A stretch of 18,972 nt of DNA from an uncultured Clostridia bacterium (GTDB lineage: Bacteria; Bacillota; Clostridia; Christensenellales; CAG-917): NCBI GenBank assembly GCA_946056785.1, contig CAMGKS010000006.1, positions 1 through 18,972 on the forward strand, read 5' to 3'. Both the position numbers and the translations under genes were made by a program. Of the stretch, positions 1-5,256 are shown one piece after another. The notes below the pieces were generated by a model. It was given only the letters and a program-made list of their open reading frames with translations. It was not told where the DNA came from and made no database searches. Position 1 is the stretch's first letter; every line of letters starts with the position of its first letter.

Positions 1-80
1 TATAACAATATAACAAGCAACTATTAAATATGAAACAACGATTTTAAGACAGGCGTAAAAGTTCAGCCGTTGAAAATAAT

Positions 81-111
81 CATAATAGCAATCGCAACAT
101 AATAGCAATCG
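81..111. repeat. Two copies of a 14-bp direct repeat
   Basis: The 14-mer cataatagcaatcg occurs at 81-94 and again at 98-111, a period of 17 bp. It lies in AT-rich DNA beyond the cysteine synthase terminator. The gene-free stretch 1-308 otherwise contains only that terminator and a minor 6-bp stem near 270-292. A 61-codon minus-strand reading frame here crosses the terminator and looks spurious. Confidence 0.6.
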
Positions 112-190
112 TAAAATAACCAAGTGCAACCGTAAATATCGATAATTATAGAATTAAACTCGCCGTCTTTATTTCTTATAATCGGCAAAT

Positions 191-221
191 AAAACGGCTG
201 CCGTAACGGCAACCGTTTTTT
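191..221 (-). terminator. Bidirectional hairpin terminator downstream of cysteine synthase
   Basis: Bases 193-203 pair with 207-217 in an 11-bp stem with one C.A mismatch and a TAA loop. On the minus strand the stem is followed by TTTTATTT, so it can end the cysteine synthase transcript about 90 bases after its stop. On the plus strand it is followed by a T run at 216-221, so it would also stop transcription coming from the left edge. Confidence 0.75.
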
Positions 222-308
222 AGACTTAGATAAGTTTATTAAAATCACGGCTATCGTTTCGCCGTAAAGTCTCCGATGCGGAAATTTTATCGGAACGCTA
301 AGCTATTT

Positions 309-1190
309 TTAAATATACAACTCATCGGGATATCTGTCGCCGCCGTCTGCAAGAATTGCAACTATATCGCCATCCGTCTTTTCAGCAAGCAATTCCGCAG
401 CGGCAAGCACTGCTCCCGACGAAATTCCGACTTTTTCTTTTTTGCATCGATTGAACCACTTTATATAGTCAAATGCGTCGTCATCGGATATGGCAATAAC
501 TTTATCCAATCTGTCCACGTTTAAAAGGTCGGGAATGAAATTCGCGCCTATCCCCTGAATTTTATGCGGTCCCGCTTTTCCCTTGCTGATCAGCGGACTG
601 CTTAAAGGCTCGACGCCGCACACTTTACAATCAAGTCCTTTTTCTAAAATGTATTTTTTAAAACCCATGACAGTGCCGCCGCTTCCTATTCCCGCAATAA
701 TCCATTTTGCAGTCGGGTGTTGCTTAAAAACCTCAGGCGCCGTCGTATAATAATGTGCCAGTGCATTACCGGTATTGCCGAATTGATTGATGAAATAAAA
801 ACCTTGCGCTTCAATTTCTTTAGCTCTTTTTACAGCTCCCGCCATTCCTTCCGCTGCCGGAGTCAAAACAAGCTCCGCTCCGTACGAGGAAATCATTTTA
901 CGACGTTCAAGGCTCATGTTGTCAGGCATTACGATTACGCACTTAACTTCAAGTTCGCCTGCTATGTATGCCAGACCTATACCGGTATTTCCGCTGGTCG
1001 CCTCTACGATTCCTTTATTAAGTTTGCCCTCCTTAAAGCCGTTTATAAGCATAAATAATGCCGCTCTGTCTTTTATGCTGCCGGCAGGATTGTATTTTTC
1101 CAGCTTTGCGTAAACTCTGTCTATTCCGCTCTCAACAAGCGGCGTTTTACCTATTTTTGCCAGTATCGATTTAAAGCTCTGTTCGTCCAT
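309..1190 (-). CDS. cysK: Cysteine synthase (O-acetylserine sulfhydrylase), PLP-dependent
   Basis: This 293-residue protein belongs to fold-type II PLP enzymes and should make L-cysteine from O-acetylserine and sulfide in the cytoplasm. The Schiff-base lysine is K40 in PAGSIKDRAA. The asparagine loop TSGNTG (residues 65-70) contacts substrate and cofactor, and the phosphate-binding glycine loop GIGSGGT lies at 167-173. The QFGNTGNALAHYYTTAPE stretch (136-153) matches the family's substrate-closing region. It is slightly shorter than the usual 300-310 residues but looks complete, ending GGDRYPDELYI. The ATG start has a GGAGGTG ribosome binding site just upstream and its own promoter. It appears to be a single-gene unit. 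A cystathionine beta-synthase-like or O-phosphoserine-using relative cannot be excluded from sequence alone. Confidence 0.9.
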   Translation of the reverse strand: MDEQSFKSILAKIGKTPLVESGIDRVYAKLEKYNPAGSIKDRAALFMLINGFKEGKLNKGIVEATSGNTGIGLAYIAGELEVKCVIVMPDNMSLERRKMISSYGAELVLTPAAEGMAGAVKRAKEIEAQGFYFINQFGNTGNALAHYYTTAPEVFKQHPTAKWIIAGIGSGGTVMGFKKYILEKGLDCKVCGVEPLSSPLISKGKAGPHKIQGIGANFIPDLLNVDRLDKVIAISDDDAFDYIKWFNRCKKEKVGISSGAVLAAAELLAEKTDGDIVAILADGGDRYPDELYI

Positions 1191-1213
1191 TTAACACCTC
1201 CACACTTTTAAAA

Positions 1214-1242
1214 AGTATATCATTCATAACTTATAATGTAAA
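1214..1242 (-). promoter_or_regulatory. Sigma-A-type promoter for cysteine synthase
   Basis: On the minus strand TTTACA (1237-1242) and TATACT (1214-1219) are separated by exactly 17 bases, near consensus for the housekeeping sigma factor. The predicted start near 1207 gives a very short leader of about 16 bases holding only the GGAGGTG ribosome binding site. There is no room for a T-box or S-box riboswitch between promoter and start codon. Confidence 0.7.
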
Positions 1243-1368
1243 TATTAATTTTCTTTTTATTTTAATGGACTTTTTTTGTTTTTCGTTTTAACATATTGGT
1301 GTGATCGTCGCCGACTGCAACAACAATAAAAAGCGAATATCGCAATTTAAATCAAACTTAACTTTCAT

Positions 1369-1445
1369 GCACTCGTAGCTTAGTCGGATAGAGCATCAGA
1401 TTCCGATTCTGAAGGTCGCAGGTTCGAATCCCGCCGGGTGCGCCA
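1369..1445 (+). tRNA. tRNA-Arg (anticodon CCG)
   Basis: A full cloverleaf can be folded by eye. The acceptor strands GCACTCG (1369-1375) and CGGGTGC (1435-1441) pair with one T.G wobble, the anticodon stem is TCAGA/TCTGA, and the loop TTCCGAT places CCG in the anticodon, reading CGG (Arg). The T arm contains GGTTCGAATCC. The discriminator is G1442 and CCA is encoded at 1443-1445. It stands alone and is followed at once by a hairpin terminator. I found no convincing promoter between 1246 and 1368. Confidence 0.95.
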
Positions 1446-1451
1446 AAAGTC

Positions 1452-1492
1452 AGGTCTATAAGTATTTTGCTTATAGACCTATATTTCATTTT
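1452..1492 (+). terminator. Hairpin terminator after tRNA-Arg
   Basis: Bases 1452-1462 and 1470-1480 form a perfect 11-bp stem around a 7-base loop, six bases after the encoded CCA. The following ATATTTCATTTT is T-rich rather than a clean T run. Position and stem quality make it the likely end of the tRNA transcript. Confidence 0.7.
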
Positions 1493-1520
1493 CAAGCTAA
1501 AATAAGATTCTTATAACAGG

Positions 1521-1553
1521 GCTCTTATAGCAAAAATTAAGACCTATAAGAGC
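1521..1553. repeat. Inverted repeat (10-bp stem) related to the tRNA terminator
   Basis: GCTCTTATAG (1521-1530) and CTATAAGAGC (1544-1553) form a perfect 10-bp inverted repeat with a 13-base spacer. It shares the CTTATAG core with the terminator hairpin 40 bases upstream, so the two could pair in alternative ways. No T run follows, so it is not an obvious terminator. Confidence 0.55.
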
Positions 1554-1601
1554 AATTCACGCTTTATAACTCTTTATTATTTTGATTTTAAAAAACCGGC
1601 A

Positions 1602-1680
1602 CAACAGATTTCATCCCACACTATGGCTAAAACGAGATTTCGTCCCACACTATACCTAAAACGAGATTTCGTCCCTCACA
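1602..1680. repeat. Three 29-bp direct repeats, resembling an IS end
   Basis: A unit with the core gagatttcgtcccacacta recurs with a period of exactly 29 bases. The cores begin at about 1606, 1635 and 1664. The first copy differs at several positions and the third breaks off at gtccctcaca (1680). Each unit contains the near-palindrome acgagatttcgt. Read on the minus strand the block starts TGTGAGGGACG. Multiple direct repeats inward from a TG...CA terminus are a known trait of IS21-family ends, so a remnant IS end is my inference. No transposase gene is present, and there are no spacers as in a CRISPR array. Confidence 0.5.
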
Positions 1681-1689
1681 TACATAAAT

Positions 1690-1726
1690 ACGCACGCAAA
1701 AGTCACAATCTATTGCGTGCGTTTTA
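1690..1726 (+). terminator. Terminator-like hairpin
   Basis: ACGCACGCAA (1690-1699) and TTGCGTGCGT (1713-1722) form a perfect 10-bp stem with a 13-base loop, followed on the plus strand by TTT and AATT. No gene clearly ends here. It may belong to a lost mobile-element gene or an unrecognised small RNA. Confidence 0.4.
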
Positions 1727-1733
1727 ATTCAAA

Positions 1734-1783
1734 TCACTCTTTCGAGACGTTCACTCTTTCGGGCATTCACTCTTTCGAGGCAT
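1734..1783. repeat. Three short direct repeats (tcactctttcg)
   Basis: The motif tcactctttcgrg starts at 1734, 1751 and 1767, with periods of 17 and 16 bases. The copies differ at one or two positions. They follow the 1690-1722 hairpin directly. No gene or known binding-site family is recognised. Confidence 0.55.
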
Positions 1784-2301
1784 TTTCCGTTTTTCGTTTT
1801 TATTGTCCTTCCGACTTGCTCGAACGAGATGAGTTCATTTTCCCTTTTCTAAAACCGAAACGAATTAACAAAAAGATTTAAGCATAGAGCGTATACCCGT
1901 GTTCAAACAACGCCATAGTCGCCTACACGTTTCCGCTCAAAAGCACGCTCGTTTTGTTTACTATTGACAAAGACAATTACCCCATCGACGTCAAAAAGGT
2001 AAAGCGTCGACATTTTTTGCACAGTCGATATTTTTTATATTATTTTTTGTAGAAATTTAAAGCTATTTCGATTTTTTTGCCATGAATTGTAAAAAAAAAT
2101 TGTAAATTTTAAAATCATTTTAGTGGTTTTTGTCATAGACAAAATCATACGTAATTTGCAATAAAAATATTGTCGATTTTCGTTTGTTTTTCAGTAGTTT
2201 TTTCGTTTATTTTTCAGTAGTATTGTCGTTTGCGTTGTTAGTCCGTATTTGCTTTTTGCCGTTATTTTTACCGTTGCTTTTTACCGTTGCTTTCCCTCAC
2301 G
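1784..2301. other. Gene-free AT-rich stretch with short tandem repeats
   Basis: No supported gene lies between the tRNA and azlC. This part holds two 23-bp tandem copies of a cgttt-rich unit containing ttttcagtag (2181-2203 and 2204-2226, three mismatches) and a perfect 13-bp tandem duplication ttaccgttgcttt (2268-2280 and 2281-2293). A 36-codon minus-strand reading frame at 1903-2013 is listed separately. The rest is homopolymer-rich DNA with nothing recognisable. Confidence 0.5.
1903..2013 (-). pseudogene. Possible fragment of a HAD-like gene (very uncertain)
   Basis: ATG at 2013 opens a 36-codon frame whose N-terminus reads MSTLYLFDVDGVIV before a TGA at 1903. A hydrophobic strand followed by DxDG resembles motif I of haloacid-dehalogenase phosphatases. 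There is no Shine-Dalgarno sequence, none of the other HAD motifs follow, and the surrounding DNA is repeat-rich. It could be a decayed gene start or chance. I do not assign a function. Confidence 0.15.
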
Positions 2302-2377
2302 ACTTCACGACGGCAATTTTACGTGCGTAATCCGCTTATCGAATTAAATTTTGTTTTGCACGTGCCCTCCGTGAAGT
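2302..2377. repeat. Long imperfect inverted repeat upstream of azlC
   Basis: ACTTCACG (2302-2309) pairs with CGTGAAGT (2370-2377). Inside it GGCA (2312-2315) can pair with TGCC (2363-2366), and CGTGC (2322-2326) with GCACG (2358-2362). The terminal loop is about 31 bases. The element ends about 105 bases before the azlC start. It could be a structured leader if transcription starts upstream, a protein-binding palindrome, or a small mobile remnant. It does not show T-box sequence motifs. Confidence 0.4.
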
Positions 2378-2465
2378 TCATAAACTTAAAAAACAATACC
2401 AAACTAAACCATAGCTAATCATTTTAAATATTGATAAACAAAATCATACAAAACTTACCGTATTG

Positions 2466-2474
2466 TGCTATTAT
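2466..2474 (+). promoter_or_regulatory. Possible extended -10 promoter for azlCD
   Basis: TGCTATTAT fits the extended -10 pattern TGnTATAAT with one mismatch. No -35 hexamer is obvious at the normal distance. The predicted transcription start (about 2481-2484) falls on or just before the best azlC ATG at 2484, so a transcript from it would be leaderless or nearly so. Confidence 0.4.
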
Positions 2475-2483
2475 ATTACCGCT

Positions 2484-3233
2484 ATGGACAAAAAACTCAC
2501 TTATTTGGACGGATTAAAACAAGGGTTGCCTATATGTTTTGCATATATCGCCGTCTCCTTTACTTTCGGGCTGGTTGCGACAAGAAACGGTATTCCCGTC
2601 TGGCTTGCCACGCTTATTTCGGCTACAAATTTAACTTCTGCAGGTCAATTTGCAGGCGTAGAGTTGATTATTGCCGCCGCCGGCTATTTCGAAATTGCCT
2701 TGGCGGTATTTGTAATTAATATCCGATACTCATTGATGAGTTTAAGTTTATCGCAACAATTAAGCGACGACGTGGGAGTTTTCAAGCGTCTCATTATGAG
2801 CCTTTTTATAACCGATGAAATATTCGCTATCGCTTCAACGACAAAAAGCAGACTAAATTTCCCTTATTTCTTGGGTCTTGCCACTACTCCGTATTTCGGC
2901 TGGGCGTTCGGCACCTTGCTCGGCGGGCTAATAAACAACGTATTGCCCGAAAGGCTTCAAAGCGCCATGGGAATAGCGCTTTATTGCATGTTTATAGCAA
3001 TCATAATTCCGCCCGCAAAAAAGTCCAAACCGATTTTGCTTTGCATATCTTTAGGAGCAATCTTCTCCTGTTTGATAGCGTTCGGAATTCCTAATCTCTC
3101 TATGGGTTTTTCCGTTATAATCGCTTCTTGTCTTGCGGCGGCTTTAACAGCAATCCTTTTTCCTGTCAAAACCAACGAAAACGACAACACGGACAATACG
3201 AATTTTCTTCCGCCGACAGGAGGCGTACTGTGA
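2484..3233 (+). CDS. azlC: AzlC-family branched-chain amino acid exporter, large subunit
   Basis: This 249-residue multi-pass membrane protein is the large component of an AzlCD-type exporter. Family members work with a small AzlD partner to extrude branched-chain amino acids or analogues. Family-like segments are the N-terminal GLKQGLPICFAYIAVSFTFG (10-29), SAGQFAGVELI (52-62), the INIRYSLMSLSLSQ region (78-91) and TDEIFA (110-115). Hydrophobic helices alternate to about residue 227, then a polar Asn/Asp-rich tail follows. ATG at 2484 gives the expected MDKKLTYLDG N-terminus. An in-frame TTG at 2463 is possible. Neither start has a ribosome binding site. azlD follows 64 bp downstream. Substrate is inferred from the family only. 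Confidence 0.88.
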   Translation: MDKKLTYLDGLKQGLPICFAYIAVSFTFGLVATRNGIPVWLATLISATNLTSAGQFAGVELIIAAAGYFEIALAVFVINIRYSLMSLSLSQQLSDDVGVFKRLIMSLFITDEIFAIASTTKSRLNFPYFLGLATTPYFGWAFGTLLGGLINNVLPERLQSAMGIALYCMFIAIIIPPAKKSKPILLCISLGAIFSCLIAFGIPNLSMGFSVIIASCLAAALTAILFPVKTNENDNTDNTNFLPPTGGVL

Positions 3234-3297
3234 AATCACGTTTTCATATGCACGTATATTCATATGTTAAAATTCGGCGATATTCGGAGGTATTGTT

Positions 3298-3600
3298 ATG
3301 ATTTATCAGATAATATGCGTAATAATTATGGCGCTTGCTTCTTTTCTGCCGAGAATGGTACCTCTTGTCTTTTGCCGTAAAAAGGTAAAATCAAGTTTTT
3401 TAAAATCGTTTTTATACTATATGCCGTACGCCGTCCTTTCCGCATTGACTTTCCCTGCCATTTTGGCGTCGACCGGAAACGTATGGACTGCAACAATCGG
3501 CACGGCATTAGCGCTTATTATGAGTTATTTTAAAATCAATCTGGCAATCGTAGCCGTTGTTTGCACGCTTGTAGTGTTCGGTTTCGGATTCGTCTTTTGA
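3298..3600 (+). CDS. azlD: AzlD-family branched-chain amino acid exporter, small subunit
   Basis: This 100-residue, strongly hydrophobic protein has about four membrane segments. It has the size and layout of AzlD: a first helix ending in FLPRMVPLVF (16-25), a basic KKVKSSFLKSFLYYMPYAVLS-type region before the second helix, and a terminal helix ending GFGFVF. AzlD pairs with AzlC to form the functional exporter. The start has a good ribosome binding site, cggagg at 3285-3290, unlike azlC. The 64-bp gap from azlC holds two catatg palindromes but no terminator, so co-transcription is likely. Confidence 0.88.
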   Translation: MIYQIICVIIMALASFLPRMVPLVFCRKKVKSSFLKSFLYYMPYAVLSALTFPAILASTGNVWTATIGTALALIMSYFKINLAIVAVVCTLVVFGFGFVF

Positions 3601-3733
3601 CGCACTTTTAGCTTGAAATTTTAAACGTTTCGCTTTCAACGGATATTGAGGCTTTCCCGTTAAACTGTTTCTGTAAGAAAACAACGTTTAAGCTTTTCGC
3701 CTTAATATCGTTTTATCGAAATAAATTTACAAA

Positions 3734-3765
3734 AAATATAGCGATACGTTAGTATCGCTATATTT
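3734..3765. terminator. Bidirectional terminator between azlCD and the small membrane protein gene
   Basis: Bases 3734-3747 and 3752-3765 form a perfect 14-bp stem with a GTTA loop. On the minus strand it is followed by a run of six T, which suits the gene that stops at 3834. On the plus strand it lies about 135 bases after azlD and is followed by weaker T-rich DNA. It sits between convergent units. Confidence 0.8.
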
Positions 3766-3776
3766 ACTTAAATTTA

Positions 3777-3823
3777 GTTTTCAACTGGGTTTTGCCCAAA
3801 GTTTTCAACTGCGTTTTGCCTAA
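3777..3823. repeat. Two 23-bp direct repeats next to a stop codon
   Basis: A 23-base unit beginning gttttcaactg and ending with gttttgcc plus three bases occurs at 3777-3799 and 3801-3823. The copies differ at two positions and the period is 24 bases. The block lies between the bidirectional terminator and the stop of the small membrane protein gene, so it would be in that gene's 3' untranslated RNA. Confidence 0.6.
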
Positions 3824-3833
3824 TTTGCCTAAG

Positions 3834-4103
3834 TTAAATACACATAGGAATAATTATTCCGACGAGAATAACAAGTATAACGACTACGTACAACACTTTA
3901 TATACGGTAGCTTTTCCCGCAACGTAATTCCAACCGCATATTCCGCAAATTACAAGAAGTAAAATCGCAGCTACGTTTTGAAGAATGACTACGGCAAGAG
4001 AGCTCACTCCAACCAAGTGAAGAATCATTGCTACAAGATACACAATTGCTATAAGGCATATCGTGAAGAATGCCAATTTGTTTGTTGAGGTTTTCTTTCC
4101 CAT
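3834..4103 (-). CDS. Small three-helix membrane protein of unknown function
   Basis: I do not recognise a family for this 89-residue protein. It has a short basic N-terminus (MGKKTSTNKL) and three hydrophobic segments at roughly 11-31, 36-56 and 68-88, with short loops (GWNYVAGKATVYK between the last two). There is no signal-peptide cleavage pattern or catalytic motif. The ATG follows a clear aaggag ribosome binding site that overlaps the stop codon of the upstream Dabb gene, so the two are probably co-transcribed and translationally linked. It may be a structural or accessory membrane protein. No function is assigned. Confidence 0.7.
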   Translation of the reverse strand: MGKKTSTNKLAFFTICLIAIVYLVAMILHLVGVSSLAVVILQNVAAILLLVICGICGWNYVAGKATVYKVLYVVVILVILVGIIIPMCI

Positions 4104-4114
4104 TTTATATCTCC

Positions 4115-4405
4115 TTAAATTTTATAATCGATTGAAACGCTTTTTTCGGAAATTCTATGCATAAGCTCTTTAACCACCGAGCAATGATATGCGTCGTTCT
4201 GATAAACGTCAAGAGTATCCTTGTCGTCAAGCGTAACTTCGAGCATAATATCATAGCTTCTCGGACTTTCCAAAAAATCTCTGTGAACTTCGATTTCACG
4301 CACGGTTGGCACGTTATCCTTCATCGAAAGAAGCGTGCTTATTGCATTCTGCATATTTTCTTCCGTTTTATCTTTAAGTTTAAAGCATACTACGTGTTTA
4401 ATCAT
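4115..4405 (-). CDS. Dabb-family (stress-responsive A/B barrel) protein
   Basis: The 96-residue protein matches the dimeric alpha-beta barrel (Dabb) pattern. It opens with a first strand MIKHVVCFKLKD (1-12) and a helix. Next come the NVPTVREIEV strand (31-40) with a following HRDF, a third strand YDIMLEVTL (51-59), then the DTLDVYQNDAYHCSVV segment (63-78). It ends with SIDYKI. Small Dabb proteins are usually cytoplasmic homodimers, and for many the substrate is unknown, so no reaction is assigned. A strong ribosome binding site (aaaaggaga) precedes the ATG, and a promoter lies just upstream. It is the first gene of a two-gene unit with the small membrane protein. Confidence 0.85.
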   Translation of the reverse strand: MIKHVVCFKLKDKTEENMQNAISTLLSMKDNVPTVREIEVHRDFLESPRSYDIMLEVTLDDKDTLDVYQNDAYHCSVVKELMHRISEKSVSIDYKI

Positions 4406-4423
4406 AAAAATCTCCTTTTGGTG

Positions 4424-4452
4424 ATTCTAACATAATATAAAAAATCAATCAA
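4424..4452 (-). promoter_or_regulatory. Promoter for the Dabb-membrane protein unit
   Basis: On the minus strand TTGATT (4447-4452) and TAGAAT (4424-4429) are spaced by 17 bases, and TGT directly before TAGAAT gives an extended -10. The predicted start near 4417 leaves only about 12-15 bases of leader, which consists mostly of the ribosome binding site. Confidence 0.55.
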
Positions 4453-4534
4453 TTATTTTAATTAAATATTCGGTAATATTTTAGGCATTTTTGTTTAAAA
4501 TACAAGCTGTTTATCGAAGCGATAAATAGATATA

Positions 4535-4585
4535 ATATACGTTTAAAATTAATAAACGTCTAAAATTAATATACGTTTAAAATGA
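4535..4585. repeat. Three tandem 17-bp repeats
   Basis: The unit atatacgtttaaaatta occurs at 4535-4551, 4552-4568 and 4569-4585 head to tail. The middle copy has two changes and the last has one. They lie in the 333-base gene-free stretch between the ribosomal operon terminator and the Dabb promoter. Nothing else in that stretch (4406-4739) is recognisable apart from those sites and a small stem at 4622-4634. Confidence 0.75.
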
Positions 4586-4670
4586 AAAATTTAAATTTCC
4601 CACGACGAACAAAAAATGCAGCTTGTCAAACAAGTTATAATCGTACGTAAATTGCGTAAATCAGCAATAA

Positions 4671-4695
4671 AAAACCTGCCGTTTGGGCAGGTTTT
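4671..4695 (-). terminator. Rho-independent terminator of the ribosomal protein superoperon
   Basis: AAAACCTGCC (4671-4680) and GGCAGGTTTT (4686-4695) form a 10-bp stem with a GTTTG loop. On the minus strand it is followed by TTTTTTATT. It lies about 45 bases after the rplQ stop and is the only strong terminator seen in the whole operon. Confidence 0.88.
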
Positions 4696-4739
4696 ATATT
4701 AAATTTAAATTTAAATTTCAATCGATTATAAGCTTAAAC

Positions 4740-5246
4740 TTAAATCAATTTTAAAACGCACATTTCTGCAGCGTCGCCGCGTCTTTCGCCAAGTCTGAAC
4801 ATTTGAGTGTATCCGCCACCTTGACCGAGTTCTTCTTTTCTTGCCGCATATTTAGGGGCATATTCATTGAATATCTTTTCGATAAGCGGATGCTTCACGT
4901 CCTTTGTACGTGCTTTAAAATTAGACTTGCTTTCTTTGTCGTTTTTAACTTCCTGCAAATCTCTAAGATTTGCCATAAGTTTACGACGTGCGGCAAGCTT
5001 TTTAGGTCCGTCGTTGGTGAATTCCTGCTTTACGGCTTCGCCTTTTGCATTTTTAACTTGTTTTGTTACTTTTACTGTATCTTCATAGCTGTTGATTGCA
5101 ACGGTAATAAGTTTTTCAGCGATTGCTTTCACTGATTTTGCACGGTCAACAGTTGTTTCGATTTGTCCATACCATAGAAGCTCTGAGACTTGATTTTTAA
5201 GCAAAGCCATTCTTTGGTCAGATCTTTTACCTAATTTCTTTGGCAT
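4740..5246 (-). CDS. rplQ: 50S ribosomal protein L17
   Basis: L17 sits near the exit-tunnel side of the large subunit. The family signatures are the N-terminal KLGKRSDQRMALLKNQVSEL (4-23), IETTVDRAKSVKAIAEKLIT (29-48) and the C-terminal GGYTQMFRLGERRGDAAEM (144-162). At 168 residues it is longer than the usual 113-130. The extra length lies in the middle, about residues 52-82 and 100-118, and is Lys-rich and polar. It flanks the conserved AARRKLMANLRD segment (85-96). The ribosome binding site (aggaggt) overlaps the stop of rpoA. It is the last gene of the operon. Confidence 0.95.
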   Translation of the reverse strand: MPKKLGKRSDQRMALLKNQVSELLWYGQIETTVDRAKSVKAIAEKLITVAINSYEDTVKVTKQVKNAKGEAVKQEFTNDGPKKLAARRKLMANLRDLQEVKNDKESKSNFKARTKDVKHPLIEKIFNEYAPKYAARKEELGQGGGYTQMFRLGERRGDAAEMCVLKLI

Positions 5247-5256
5247 ATCTTACCTC

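Noticed and set aside
63..248. 61-codon minus-strand reading frame at the left edge
   Set aside because: It crosses the bidirectional terminator and the 14-bp repeats, has no ribosome binding site that stands out, and resembles no family.
1369..1445. tRNA-Arg as the attachment site of an integrated element
   Set aside because: No duplicated copy of the tRNA 3' end and no integrase were seen in the window.
1602..1680. Possible CRISPR array
   Set aside because: The 29-base units follow each other without unique spacers and there are no cas genes.
2378..2483. T-box or other known riboswitch before azlC
   Set aside because: The characteristic T-box sequence (GGTGGNACCGCG-type) and a competing terminator are absent.
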